Shown: piece after piece, positions 24,440 to 33,367 of the stretch
Layout: each line of letters begins with the position of its first letter
How positions within the stretch are numbered: position 1 is the first letter of the stretch
Program-made: the position numbers and the translations under genes
Source of the DNA: a virus
Length of the DNA stretch: 43,508 bases
IMG/VR virus record: IMGVR_UViG_3300020118_000073
Span: 1 to 43,508 of that record
Strand: one strand, 5' to 3'
The notes under the pieces: model-generated
Databases searched by the model: none
The model's input: the letters and a program-made list of their open reading frames with translations, nothing else
Told to the model about the DNA's origin: nothing

Positions 24440-25387
24440 TTACGAGACCACCGCGCTGAAGAAATAGCCGAGGTCTTTGCCTGTGACCTTCATGTCGAAG
24501 GCGAACTGGCCGCGGACCACGTCTTCCTTGGTCTTCTGATCGTAGTAGCTGTCGATGGCGATGCCGGCCGCGTTGACGGCGGTCAGGTTCGTCCAGGCGA
24601 AGATGGCGCCAGCGCATGGCTCCATGATCGAGGGCGAGCCATCGGCGTAGATCAGAAGCGCATTGTTGCCCGCGATGAACGCATAGGCGCCGGTGGCGCC
24701 CTCCTCGTTCGTCGCATAGGACGCCTTGGCGATCACGTAGTCTTCGAGTTCGAAGGCCTTCGCGATCATGTCTTCCGTGATCGATGCCGAGGACGTGTAT
24801 TTGTACATATCCTTGATCAGCGGATGGCGCTTCAGCGCGTTGTGGACCTTGTAGCCGACGATGAGCTTGTTGGGCTCACGTCCGGTGTTCTGCAGAACGG
24901 TCGTGCGGCCGGTATCGATGTCCTTCTGCGGATCCGACGCGTAGTCGTCCCAAAGCACGCCCGGAGTGATGTCGGTGCCCCAGATGCCGCTCGTGAAAAA
25001 CTTGGTGGCGAACAGGCGCTCGCCGCGGATCAGCATGCGCTGCGTGACGAGGCGGGTGGCCGCTTCGTCGAGCCGGATGCTGGGATCGCTGTTCTTGACC
25101 ACGAGGTCGGACAGCGGGACTTCCGTCCACCACGCCGTCGCATCGTAGCTGTCGGTCGACAGCGTGAAGCCGGAACGCGGCGCTGCTTCGCCAGGCGCGC
25201 GAGGCTTAACGGCGTCGTCGCGATTGAAGTCGTTCTTGTTGAAGATGAAAAACTTGTTCGTCATGTGCTCGACAGGCTTGATCGGGAACGCCTGACGCCA
25301 GACGAAGTTTTTGTCGTCCTGGAAGTACGCGACGGAAAAGTCAGTGAGTGCCGCGTCTATATGGACGTCTTGCGGGGTAGGCTGCAT
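24440..25387 (-). CDS. Major capsid protein
   Basis: A 315-residue protein in the major-capsid position, between the decoration protein and downstream virion genes. It has NFVWRQAFPIKPVEHMTNKF and LVTQRMLIRGERLFATKFFT near the middle, PNKLIVGYKVHNALKRHP and the C-terminal YYDQKTKEDVVRGQFAFDMK. The I.D.YYD.K...DVVR.Q ending is typical of capsid proteins of this kind. The ATG follows a GAAGGAG site and a GTGA-loop hairpin. It is the shell subunit; no protease delta domain is visible, consistent with a separate scaffold. Confidence 0.85.
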   Translation of the reverse strand: MQPTPQDVHIDAALTDFSVAYFQDDKNFVWRQAFPIKPVEHMTNKFFIFNKNDFNRDDAVKPRAPGEAAPRSGFTLSTDSYDATAWWTEVPLSDLVVKNSDPSIRLDEAATRLVTQRMLIRGERLFATKFFTSGIWGTDITPGVLWDDYASDPQKDIDTGRTTVLQNTGREPNKLIVGYKVHNALKRHPLIKDMYKYTSSASITEDMIAKAFELEDYVIAKASYATNEEGATGAYAFIAGNNALLIYADGSPSIMEPCAGAIFAWTNLTAVNAAGIAIDSYYDQKTKEDVVRGQFAFDMKVTGKDLGYFFSAVVS

Positions 25388-25518
25388 CTCTGCGCTCCTT
25401 CAAGGGCCGGGCCGCTTCACAGCGGTCCTTACTGCCTTCTGCCGGTTTGGGGTGTTGCGTGCCCCAAGCCGACTACCATCCGAGGGAATGCCGCGCATCA
25501 CTGCGGGGCTGCAACCCC
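25388..25518 (-). promoter_or_regulatory. Leader of major capsid gene with two stem-loops
   Basis: In minus-strand RNA two inverted repeats stand here. One at 25447-25467 is TTGGGG / CCCCAA with a 9-base loop. One at 25412-25425 is CCGCT, GTGA, AGCGG: a 5-bp stem with a GNRA-type loop, ending just before the AAGGAG site of the capsid gene. No T-run follows either, so they are not simple terminators. They may protect or process the capsid message. Confidence 0.45.
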
Positions 25519-25941
25519 TTAAACGCGATACTTGCGATCCAGCAGCACTGTGCCGATGTCGCCGTTGGTGACGTCTTCCATCATCACGCCGTACACGAAC
25601 GCGCCGAAATTGGCACCGGTCGCGGTTGGCGTGATCTTGACTGCCTGACCGGTCGAGTCCGAACCGACCTCGTCGCCCGCCTTCAGGCTGCCAGAGCCGA
25701 CCTTGACCTTCGACACGCCGATCGCGCGAACCTGGAGCGCGTCGCCCGACTTCGAATTGCCTTGGCTGATGCCGACTGCGTTGTCGTCATGGCCATTGCA
25801 CACCACAACGGTGTCGCTGGCGCTCAACTTCACGAACAGAAACTGGCCTGTGCCGTTCGGACCTGCGAGGCCGCCCGATGCGGAGAAATCCTGTCCAGCG
25901 ACGATCGCCGGAAGATCAAGAACGGGACGTTCCCATGCCAT
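25519..25941 (-). CDS. Capsid decoration / cement protein
   Basis: A 140-residue protein before the capsid gene, the usual place of head decoration proteins. It is beta-rich with MAWERPVLDLPAIVAGQDFS, DTVVVCNGHDDNAVGISQGN, LQVRAIGVSKVKVGSGSLKA, and GDEVGSDSTGQAVKITPTA. This resembles the DUF2190-like cement group, which binds the shell from outside. Spacing to the scaffold gene is 65 bases with a hairpin. Assignment is by position and general pattern. Confidence 0.7.
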   Translation of the reverse strand: MAWERPVLDLPAIVAGQDFSASGGLAGPNGTGQFLFVKLSASDTVVVCNGHDDNAVGISQGNSKSGDALQVRAIGVSKVKVGSGSLKAGDEVGSDSTGQAVKITPTATGANFGAFVYGVMMEDVTNGDIGTVLLDRKYRV

Positions 25942-25963
25942 GGGATAACTCCTTCTTTGGGCT

Positions 25964-25985
25964 GCCTACGCCATCCGGCGTTGGC
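25964..25985 (-). other. Hairpin between scaffold and decoration genes
   Basis: In minus-strand RNA: GCC, A, ACGCC, loop GGAT, GGCGT, A, GGC, an 8-bp stem with one A-A mismatch. It lies between the scaffold stop and the AAGGAG site of the decoration gene. No T-run follows. Possibly an RNA processing or stability element. Confidence 0.4.
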
Positions 25986-26006
25986 CTACGAACTTCTGAA
26001 GGCGAC

Positions 26007-27542
26007 TCAGGCGGCCTTGCGGGCCTGCTTCGATTCTTCCTCTTCACGCTTGCGCAGTTCGGGGTTCGAACGGCGGACCATGACGCGGGCGGACGTCTCG
26101 TTGAGCTTGCCCGAAGTATCCTTGGCCACGAGGTCGGCGGCCATCTTGTTGATCTGCTCGGTCGCGCTGCCGGTTGCGCCGGCGCCGCCACGGCCGTGTT
26201 CCTTGAACACGTCGCTCTGCTTGACCAGAAGATTGGCGCCCTTGAGCACGGTGGCGACGCGATCTGCGACCGCGGCACCCTTGGTGACGTTGAGCGCTGC
26301 GATGTCGTACAGCAGCTGGCCCAGTTCCTCGGCCTTGCCGACCAGCGTAAGATCGGCCTTGGCGAAGTCGGTGCGCTTGCGCACTTCGCTTTCCTCGGCG
26401 GCCTTGTTCAGCGCGACCTTGGAGGCGGAAAGCTCTGCCGCTGTGGCCTTGGCGAACTGGAAGCCGGCCTCGGTTCCGAAGTCCTTCTTGGTGAGCACGA
26501 CGCCAGCATCGGAGCGGAACGCATCGCCCTTGGCGATCATCTTCTCCATGTCCTCGTCTTTGCCCTTGTCTTTCGCGTCTTCCTTGTCCTTCGCGTCCTG
26601 GAGCATTTTCTTTTTGTCTTCGGGGCTCATGGCGGCGAACTTCGGCTGCGCATCCTTGTCGAGCTTGTCGTAGAAGACTTTCTCTTCGCCCGACATCTTC
26701 GCGATCACGCCGTCCAGCTTTGCGGCTTCGGCATTCGCGGTGAGTTTCGTGATGATCTCGGCTTCTGTCGCCGTCTCGGGAAGGCCCAAGGATTTCGCGA
26801 TGGCTTTCATGGTCGAATCATCTCCCTTTGAGAGTTCTATACCCCCGAGCGAATTCAAACGAAAGCCCGCCTCGCTGAGAGCCTGCGCGACGAGCGCATT
26901 CTCGACGCCTTCGGGCACGATCGTTTTCACGTGATCGGAGAACTGATTGAGGCTGTCAGTGATCGCGCTTCCCTTGTCGCTCACACTGTCATCGCCCTGG
27001 ATAGACCAGATGGCAGAACCGAGGCTGCACACCGCCTCGTTCACTTCCTGCATAAGTCCCGAAACGGCCTCGCATTCTTCGGCTGAAGCCTGCGCCGTGT
27101 CGAAGTCGATGGCATCGCCAGAATACTTCGCAAGGCTCGCGTCTTTCGTGATGAAAAACTTCATCACCTCAACGCCGCTGTCGCGCTTCTCCCACGTGTC
27201 GGGCAGCATGTCTGTTGCGCCCAGAGCGCGCGCGCGGGTTTTGATGTGCGCTTTCGCTTTCGCCGGATTCTTTGCGCGGCCGATAGCACGGATGGCGTTC
27301 TCGAGGTCGCCCTTGTTGTCGATCGGAAAGCTGCCATCCGACATGGCGTGGCCGTTGGCAGCGCGTGCCTTGCGTTCGTCGGCGGTGAATTCGCGCTTGG
27401 TAACGCTGCTGGGATAGTTGCCGTCCTGCGTGCCGCGTTTGAACATCATAATGCGCGCGAGCTTGTTGGCGGGCAAGTCGACAGCGGACACTTCGTTGAG
27501 CTTCAGCTTGGTAAGCTGGCGCGCCACTGGTCTGCACCCCAC
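26007..27542 (-). CDS. Capsid assembly / scaffold candidate
   Basis: A 511-residue protein between protease and decoration genes. The N-terminus KLNEVSAVDLPANKLARIMM resembles the start of prohead protease/XkdF-region proteins. Residues about 70-110 have the phage motif FPIDNKGDLENAIRAIGRAK followed by AHIKTRARALGATDMLPDTW. The middle and end are helical and very charged (DKKKMLQDAKDKEDAKDKGK), as in internal scaffolds. GTG 27542 is used; GTG 27527 is an alternative start (VARQLTKLKL). Role by position; it may be removed by the XkdF protease. Confidence 0.65.
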   Translation of the reverse strand: MGCRPVARQLTKLKLNEVSAVDLPANKLARIMMFKRGTQDGNYPSSVTKREFTADERKARAANGHAMSDGSFPIDNKGDLENAIRAIGRAKNPAKAKAHIKTRARALGATDMLPDTWEKRDSGVEVMKFFITKDASLAKYSGDAIDFDTAQASAEECEAVSGLMQEVNEAVCSLGSAIWSIQGDDSVSDKGSAITDSLNQFSDHVKTIVPEGVENALVAQALSEAGFRLNSLGGIELSKGDDSTMKAIAKSLGLPETATEAEIITKLTANAEAAKLDGVIAKMSGEEKVFYDKLDKDAQPKFAAMSPEDKKKMLQDAKDKEDAKDKGKDEDMEKMIAKGDAFRSDAGVVLTKKDFGTEAGFQFAKATAAELSASKVALNKAAEESEVRKRTDFAKADLTLVGKAEELGQLLYDIAALNVTKGAAVADRVATVLKGANLLVKQSDVFKEHGRGGAGATGSATEQINKMAADLVAKDTSGKLNETSARVMVRRSNPELRKREEEESKQARKAA

Positions 27543-27558
27543 GGGATAGCGATGCCGC

Positions 27559-27789
27559 TTATCTCATTCGCCCGTCGCGAATGCAATCCCTCACGCGCTG
27601 GGCGGCAAGCTGCATCGCGCTCGCGTGGAGGACATCGATGACGTCGTTGACATGGATAGCTGGACGCGCAGTCACGCGAACGTCGGACCATCGATCCTGC
27701 GGCGCGATCCGTTCGATGCTCGGCGCGCGGCCGCTCAGCTGGTCCATCCGCTGCTTAATGGCGGCGTAGTCGAACACGGCTGCGGTCAT
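27559..27789 (-). CDS. Small hypothetical head-region protein
   Basis: A 76-residue protein: FDYAAIKQRMDQLSGRAPSI, a middle RWSDVRVTARPAIHVNDVID and a helix (QLAAQRVRDCIRDGRMR). ATG 27789 overlaps the protease stop by 4 bases. It lies between the protease and scaffold genes, and could be an assembly factor. No family was recognised. Confidence 0.55.
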   Translation of the reverse strand: MTAAVFDYAAIKQRMDQLSGRAPSIERIAPQDRWSDVRVTARPAIHVNDVIDVLHASAMQLAAQRVRDCIRDGRMR

Positions 27790-29021
27790 GTGCGCTTCTC
27801 CAGCCTGACGCCAGAGCCTCCGATGCTGAAGCCCGGGAACGTGCCGTCCTTCACCTTAGCAAACAACTCGGGCGTCACTTCGAAACCGACCCACGCCGGG
27901 ACGATCTGATGCCCGTCCTTGTCCTTTAGCACGATGCCGAGAACCTGCTGTTTTGCCTTGGTGAACACCATACATTCGATGCACTCGCCCAAGTGCTTTC
28001 CGTAGTCGGCATGCATCTCGCCCACGTTGCGCGCGTTCTTCACGAAGTCGTAGAACGCCTCCTCCAGATCCGCCTCGCTGGTCCAGTCGTCCTGCACGTC
28101 GACGAAGGGCTTGCCATCCTTCTCGCACACCGACGCATAGCCAAAGATGCGGTTCTGATCCGGCTCGATCTTGCTGATCGGCACGCGCAATGTCATGCCC
28201 TTCAGCGCATTCGATCTGGGGCCAATGTTCTTCATGCGGACTTTGGCCGTCTCAGCGCCGTCGAGCCAAGCCGCAGCCAGGCGATGGTGACCGTCCGCGA
28301 TGTAGTTTTTGCCGTTGTAGCGCACGACCGTGGGCAGATCAGCGACGCCGCCGCTGGCGCGGATAGAGTCGACCTTGGCTGGATCGATGCGGTTCTGCAT
28401 GGCGTACAGTCCCGCCAGTGGGACTTCGGTTTCCTCGAGCGTGTCGGGATCCGTGAGCGCGCCGAAGAACCTTGGCACCTGATCGGGGCGAAGGTCGCCT
28501 AACGCATGCTGGTCGTACTGGAACGGCGTCTTCGCCGTGTTTGCATCGTGCGGCTGCAGATCCGCCTTGCGGATAGACCCTTCGTCGACGTTGCTGGCGA
28601 TCCATTCGGCGGCTGCCTCACTAAGCCCGGCCACGTCGATCATCTTCGCCATCACGGCGGGCTTGTACTTGCGCTTCGGCCGTTTTGTGCCACCGGCGCC
28701 ACCGGCGCTCGACACGTGCACATCGCCAACGCCGGGATCGTCCTTGCTGACGGGATCGACTTCGTCGCCATCCAGGGTGACACGCAAGATGCGATCGGCA
28801 CCATCGCCGTCGATGCCCGTGCGGGGATAGTTGCGCTTGTCGCCACCCTCTTCGCGGTCGGCCTCGAGCGAGAAGCTGTGGCCGACATCAGCGCGGCGCT
28901 TCACCTCGCGCATGAACTGCGCCAGAGGTTTTACGTGGTCGCCATCGTTCATCTCGATGGCCAGCACATGATCGGCCTTGGTCCCGTTCTTCGACTTAGC
29001 CAGCGCCGTCCTGAAATCCAT
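27786..29021 (-). CDS. ParB-like domain fused to XkdF-type prohead protease
   Basis: A 411-residue protein of two recognisable parts. Residues about 198-262 carry a ParB/sulfiredoxin-like fold (RIDPAKVDSIRASGG, NYIADGHHRLAAAWLDG). Residues about 287-403 match the Phage_XkdF putative serine protease: FGYASVCEKDGKPFVDVQDD, NVGEMHADYGKHLGECIECM, VFTKAKQQVLGIVL, then TFPGFSIGG at the end. The first 130 residues are charged and of unknown type. XkdF proteins are thought to mature proheads. ATG 29021 follows GGAG nine bases upstream. The fusion is unusual. Confidence 0.8.
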   Translation of the reverse strand: MDFRTALAKSKNGTKADHVLAIEMNDGDHVKPLAQFMREVKRRADVGHSFSLEADREEGGDKRNYPRTGIDGDGADRILRVTLDGDEVDPVSKDDPGVGDVHVSSAGGAGGTKRPKRKYKPAVMAKMIDVAGLSEAAAEWIASNVDEGSIRKADLQPHDANTAKTPFQYDQHALGDLRPDQVPRFFGALTDPDTLEETEVPLAGLYAMQNRIDPAKVDSIRASGGVADLPTVVRYNGKNYIADGHHRLAAAWLDGAETAKVRMKNIGPRSNALKGMTLRVPISKIEPDQNRIFGYASVCEKDGKPFVDVQDDWTSEADLEEAFYDFVKNARNVGEMHADYGKHLGECIECMVFTKAKQQVLGIVLKDKDGHQIVPAWVGFEVTPELFAKVKDGTFPGFSIGGSGVRLEKRT

Positions 29022-29056
29022 AGTCGTTGCTCCGTTTGGCTGCTAAGCCGGAACGC

Positions 29057-29347
29057 ATGCCGCGAATCGCACCCGCATCTGAGGAAGACCGCGCGTTCCT
29101 CGAATTGTTTCTAGGCATACACCGAAAGCTGGAAGCACTGAAGCCAGTGTTTTCGAAGACCGCGCACCTGACCGCCATTCGCGCACTCCAAGCCACCGCC
29201 ACCATGCTGGCGGCGGGCGCGACTAGAAGGCCAGCAAGTACGTCGAGCAGCGGCATTGCGGATGAACTGGCGGTGCATCGACAGGCCCGACTGGGGTCAC
29301 GAACGAGCCGCCCAAGGGCACGCCGTCAGGGTTCATCAACGGAATAG
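29057..29347 (+). CDS. Possible small plus-strand protein, overlaps head gene end
   Basis: From ATG 29057 the plus strand encodes 96 residues, the first 55 strongly helical and protein-like (EEDRAFLELFLGIHRKLEAL, then AHLTAIRALQATATMLAAG). The next 40 residues lie opposite the 3' end of the MuF-like gene (125 bases of overlap) and look less natural. The minus strand has no convincing gene in 29022-29222, so this may be a real, oppositely oriented gene. The ribosome site is weak. Doubtful. Confidence 0.35.
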   Translation: MPRIAPASEEDRAFLELFLGIHRKLEALKPVFSKTAHLTAIRALQATATMLAAGATRRPASTSSSGIADELAVHRQARLGSRTSRPRARRQGSSTE

Positions 29348-30281
29348 CCGCGCAGATGATGCAGAGCCTGTCGTCTGGCGTGACGAGCCAGCCTTGGCGA
29401 ACGCTGGTGCGGCTGAGAAGACCGTCGTCTGCCGCCTGATTCCAGGCCATCTGCTTGCCGGCCTCGGCGGCGCGTATCGTCTCTGTGCGCGCGATGTTCT
29501 CAGCACGTGCGCTCAGCATGCGCTCGCCGTAGCGCTGGACCATCGTGTCGATCTGATCAGGGCTGAGCGTATCCACCGCGTCTTCGCCGAGTGTGCGTTG
29601 CAGCGTCAGGTCGAACCGCCTGTCGCGCAATTCGCGGTCGAGCGCTCCTCGGTCGCCTGATTCCAGCAACGCCCGGAAGTTATCGACTGCGGCCGCCTGG
29701 TTCTCTGTGAGCCCAATGCTCTGGCGAATCAGCCGGGCTTGTTCGCGCGGATGGCCACCGAATTCGAGAGCGTTGGCCACGACCCCACGAATCGCCTCCC
29801 GGCTGTCGTCGGTGATCTGCTGGATTAGGCCCAGATCGTACTGCCGGATGAAGCGCACTACGTTCGGATTGGCGATATCGAAGCGCATCGCGAGTTCGCC
29901 TTCGACAGGAATGGTTTCGGCTGGCGCCTGGCGTCCGGCTGCGATCATCGTGTCCTCGAGCGCGGGCACGATCTGGGTGCGCACGGCGTCGGCGATCTGT
30001 GTATCAAGATCAAGCACTTCCATCACGGCGTCGACGTCGCCGGTGGCCAGCGCGTCCGCGATCTGCGCTTCCTTTGACGTGCCGCGTATCTTTTCGATGG
30101 CTCGGATGAATGCTTCGCGAATGGGCTCGGCAGCGCTATCCGCGAGATCGTGCAGCCATTTGTACTGCGTCTCAGGGTCCTCGCCAGCGGCCTTCTGCAG
30201 CGGCGTGCGCCAGGCCTTGGCGATCGGACGGATCTGCAGATCGTTGAACGTCCGGCGCCGCTTGATGCAGCCATCCATCAC
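29223..30281 (-). CDS. MuF-like head morphogenesis protein
   Basis: A 352-residue SPP1 gp7/Mu gpF type protein, a minor head component placed after the portal. The C-terminal half carries the hallmarks ENIARTETIRAAEAGKQMAW, GWLVTPDDRLCIICAAIP and a final PPVHPQCRCSTYLLAF, with the conserved C..C..H..C.C pattern. GTG 30281 overlaps the portal stop by 4 bases; ATG 30278 is right beside it and also possible. It probably enters the procapsid with the portal. Confidence 0.85.
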   Translation of the reverse strand: MMDGCIKRRRTFNDLQIRPIAKAWRTPLQKAAGEDPETQYKWLHDLADSAAEPIREAFIRAIEKIRGTSKEAQIADALATGDVDAVMEVLDLDTQIADAVRTQIVPALEDTMIAAGRQAPAETIPVEGELAMRFDIANPNVVRFIRQYDLGLIQQITDDSREAIRGVVANALEFGGHPREQARLIRQSIGLTENQAAAVDNFRALLESGDRGALDRELRDRRFDLTLQRTLGEDAVDTLSPDQIDTMVQRYGERMLSARAENIARTETIRAAEAGKQMAWNQAADDGLLSRTSVRQGWLVTPDDRLCIICAAIPLMNPDGVPLGGSFVTPVGPVDAPPVHPQCRCSTYLLAF

Positions 30282-31774
30282 CGCGGGATTCTCCAGGCGC
30301 GCTTCCAGAGCGGCACGCGGCGCTTGCCCATCGTCTGCAAGCTGCCGGCCCGAAGCGGCGTGTCGCTGGCCGTGCCGTCGTCGCCTTGACCCTGCGCTTG
30401 GTTAGGCGAACTCGAGGTCGTGCCCGAGGCGTCGTCGTCGCTGCCCTCGCCACCCTCGCCGCCCGTCGCCAAGTCGTCCTTCGTTTCGCCGAGGATCGGC
30501 GGCAACCCGATCTCATCGCGCACGCTGGCTTCGGTGTCGGCGCTCGGCGTCAGCATGCCGACCGAGGTGACGGCGTTGATCGCCTGCGCGAAGGCGAGAA
30601 TATCCTTCTCTGTGATCTCGCCGTGCCGCATCTGACACTTGCCTTCCATCTGGTTGAGCGTCAGCAGATCGGGGATGGCTTTGCGATTGAACATGTTCGA
30701 AATCATGTCGAGGATCGAGATCACCGCGACCTTGTAGAGGTCCATCTTATTCTTGCTCTGCATGGACGAGCCGCGTCCACTGGCGGCGCTCGTGCCGGTG
30801 CCCAGCGTGATGAAGTCGGCAAGCCAGGTGACCGTGATGCGGTGATCGTAACGGTCGACCACCTGGCTGGTGTCGATCTGCCGGCGACCGCCAGTCGTGA
30901 GCAGCGACAGCTTGTAGATTTCATTCTTGGCGTCGTCGTAGGCGAGCGGGAAGACGATGCCTTCCTGATCGCCGCGCATGGTGTCGCGCACGACCGATTT
31001 GAAGAACTCAAGCTGCGCTTTGTCGCTGTCGCTGGCGTCCTTCATGAGCAATCGCGCAGGCACTTGCGCCATGGGCATGCCGCAAAGGTCGCGCTCGATG
31101 CCGATGGCTTCGATCTGTTCGATGTTCTTTTTGCGATAGTACGGCACGTAAGCGTTGCGCAGCATCGACACGCCTTCGGGATTGTTCTTCAAAAGGCGTG
31201 TCTTGAAATGCAGGCTCTTGGCCAGCGGCACGCGTAGAAGTGGCCCACCTGTTGGCAGCAGCTGGATCAGCGCTGTCGGATCGCCGCTTTCATCGAACTC
31301 CCAGTGCAGCAGAGTCTCTTGCGCGCGGCTTGCGAACTTGCGCCAGCCAATCATGCCGTCGTCGTATTTGGAATTCGTGACCGGGTCGCTGGTGTTGCCT
31401 TGGCGCCGCTTATAGACGATCTCGTGCACGCTCCAACCGTACTGCATGAACGTGAGAATCTCGGTCATGAGTTCGGGCCACGACTGCTCCAGATCAGCAA
31501 TGCACGACTCGATAAATTGGCTGGCTTCGATGTCTTCTTGCGCCTCCGATGCCGGTTCAATCGTGAAGTCGACGCCAAGCAGCAGGCGCTCCGTGCCGAA
31601 GAACATGCCGCCGATGACGGGGTCGTTGTCCCGCATCTCGCGGTACATGCGCACGCCGCGCCAGCCGATGAGGTCGCGCAGAAACTCTTCACGCACGTAG
31701 CCCGAGAAGGCGCGAAGGCCAGTGGCACCAAGCTGGATGAAAGGCCTGTCGAGGGCTTCGTTCTTCTTGGCCAC
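30278..31774 (-). CDS. Portal protein
   Basis: A 498-residue portal protein, following the large terminase. It carries SGYVREEFLRDLIGWRGVRM near the start, then MRDNDPVIGGMFFGTERLLL, EILTFMQYGWSVHEIVYKRR, and a C-terminal EITEKDILAFAQAINAVTS stretch typical of DUF935-type portals. GTG start at 31774 is fixed by AGGGG seven bases upstream. The last 75 residues are Gly/Ser/Asp-rich (GGEGGEGSDDDASGTTSSSP) and likely disordered. It forms the dodecameric DNA channel and docks terminase and connector. Confidence 0.85.
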   Translation of the reverse strand: MAKKNEALDRPFIQLGATGLRAFSGYVREEFLRDLIGWRGVRMYREMRDNDPVIGGMFFGTERLLLGVDFTIEPASEAQEDIEASQFIESCIADLEQSWPELMTEILTFMQYGWSVHEIVYKRRQGNTSDPVTNSKYDDGMIGWRKFASRAQETLLHWEFDESGDPTALIQLLPTGGPLLRVPLAKSLHFKTRLLKNNPEGVSMLRNAYVPYYRKKNIEQIEAIGIERDLCGMPMAQVPARLLMKDASDSDKAQLEFFKSVVRDTMRGDQEGIVFPLAYDDAKNEIYKLSLLTTGGRRQIDTSQVVDRYDHRITVTWLADFITLGTGTSAASGRGSSMQSKNKMDLYKVAVISILDMISNMFNRKAIPDLLTLNQMEGKCQMRHGEITEKDILAFAQAINAVTSVGMLTPSADTEASVRDEIGLPPILGETKDDLATGGEGGEGSDDDASGTTSSSPNQAQGQGDDGTASDTPLRAGSLQTMGKRRVPLWKRAWRIPR

Positions 31775-31789
31775 GTCGCTACCCCTGAA

Positions 31790-33367
31790 TCAACCGATCT
31801 GGTGAGGATTAACACGTTTCATGCTGATGCCACTAAAGTCCAGTTCCAGAATCTCGGACTCGGCCAATTCCGAGAAAGCGCCAGCGGCGGCGTCGACCTG
31901 GTCGTCATGGCCGAGCGGGAAGTTGCACAGTTCTTCGATGAACGCCTCGTTCCAAGAGCCAGCGACGAGAAAGACGTTGCCGGCCTCGCATTGGGCAGCG
32001 AAGGGCTCGGCGCGCGTGTCCTTCTGGCCTGTCTCACGCTCGGAGCGGGCGTCGAAGCCAGCCAGCATCGCGATCATGTTCTGCGCCTGGTCCTTGCCTG
32101 CTTGGCCCGGATCCTGCGGCAGCTTGATGCGCACGTCTTTGCCGTCTGCAACGGCTGTGGCCTTGATGTTCGTGCGCACGGCATTGGCGCTGTCGCGAAA
32201 CCGCGTGACATCCTCAACGTAGAAGCGCCGCTCGATAACTGCCATCTTCACGCCGACCGTCCAGTCGGGATCAGTGCCAGCCTTCGGTAACGACGCCGCC
32301 AAGTCCCAGCGACGCACGCGCCGGGCATATGGATTGTTCTCTGGCGCGCGTTTCACGATCTTGAACCAGTGGCGCTTGAACATGCCGCCTTCGCGTGGCG
32401 CTGGGCGCTGCTGGTACTGACCGGCATAGGCGTAACTCGTCAGCGTTTTCTTGGTGGCCTCAAGCACGGCGCGCGGCACCATCTCTGCGAACAGAAGATC
32501 GCCGTCCTTGGTGCGCGGGTCGCGAAAGCCGATCGATGTCGAGCAACGCCGATCGCTTTCGAACTCCATGGGCAGGATCAGCTTCTCATAAGGCAGCCCA
32601 AGCTCATCGATGATGCCGCACAGATCGCCTTTGTGCAGCCGGTGCATGATCACGATGATGGCGTCGGTGCGCGGATCATTGAGGCGGCTGGGAACCGACT
32701 CGCGGAAGATGCGCGCCGCCCTGGCACGGTCGGCATCGGACTCGGCGGTCTCTGTCGAATGCGGATCGTCGATGATCACGCGGTTTCCGCGCCCGCCAGT
32801 CAGCGATCCAAACGGCTTTGCTTCGCGCCCGCCGCGCTCGGTGTTTTCGAACGACGTCTCGCCCACGCGCACCAGCTGGACGGGCCAGCGCGCCTGATAC
32901 CATTCCGACAGCACGAGATCGCGCATTTTGCGGGCGTCGCGCTTGGCATAATCCTCGTTGTAGCTCGTGGTGAGATAGCGCAAGCCCGCGCGGCCCAGCG
33001 GTCCCCATTCCCACGCTTCCCACATCACGCTGGCGATCAGAGACTTCATGCAGCCGGGCGGCTCGTTGATCTGCAGCCGGGTGATATGCCCGGCGCTGAC
33101 GGCTTCGAGATGCTGGCAGACGGCGTCGATGTGCCAACCGTCGACGAACTTGGTCACGGGCTCCAGGATGTGCCACGCGCGGCGCACGAACTCATGCAGC
33201 CGGCCGCAGGCGGCGCGGTCCTCTGCGATGCGATCCGATTCTGGACCTGTGCTCAGGATCTGCAGTTCCTCGCGCGCAGCTGCGGCCGCGACCTCAGCTT
33301 CGACACGCGCGATTTCCCTGTCCAAGAGGCTGTTCCAGTTTCGCCTATTGGTCGGATTCGCCAGCAT
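31790..33367 (-). CDS. terL: Terminase large subunit
   Basis: A 525-residue DNA-packaging motor. The ATPase has Walker A LQINEPPGCMKS (residues 98-109) and Walker B NRVIIDDP (195-202). The nuclease half has RRWDLAAS, with an Asp of the RuvC/RNase H-like site, and PLGHDDQVDAAAGAF (484-498) with the last acidic residues. ATG 33367 begins MLANPTNRRNWNSLLDREI and overlaps the small subunit gene by 23 bases; a longer frame to 33550 is shadow. It pumps DNA into the procapsid and cuts concatemers. Confidence 0.95.
   Translation of the reverse strand: MLANPTNRRNWNSLLDREIARVEAEVAAAAAREELQILSTGPESDRIAEDRAACGRLHEFVRRAWHILEPVTKFVDGWHIDAVCQHLEAVSAGHITRLQINEPPGCMKSLIASVMWEAWEWGPLGRAGLRYLTTSYNEDYAKRDARKMRDLVLSEWYQARWPVQLVRVGETSFENTERGGREAKPFGSLTGGRGNRVIIDDPHSTETAESDADRARAARIFRESVPSRLNDPRTDAIIVIMHRLHKGDLCGIIDELGLPYEKLILPMEFESDRRCSTSIGFRDPRTKDGDLLFAEMVPRAVLEATKKTLTSYAYAGQYQQRPAPREGGMFKRHWFKIVKRAPENNPYARRVRRWDLAASLPKAGTDPDWTVGVKMAVIERRFYVEDVTRFRDSANAVRTNIKATAVADGKDVRIKLPQDPGQAGKDQAQNMIAMLAGFDARSERETGQKDTRAEPFAAQCEAGNVFLVAGSWNEAFIEELCNFPLGHDDQVDAAAGAFSELAESEILELDFSGISMKRVNPHQIG

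Noticed and set aside
25447-25467. TTGGGG/CCCCAA stem as a terminator
   Set aside because: No T-run follows on the minus strand and capsid expression must pass it.
26050-26075. GGTTCGAAC as a tRNA T-arm
   Set aside because: Inside the scaffold coding frame and no acceptor or anticodon stems around it.
24254-26673. Two long plus-strand open frames (422 and 408 codons)
   Set aside because: Opposite the capsid, decoration and scaffold genes; no family features.
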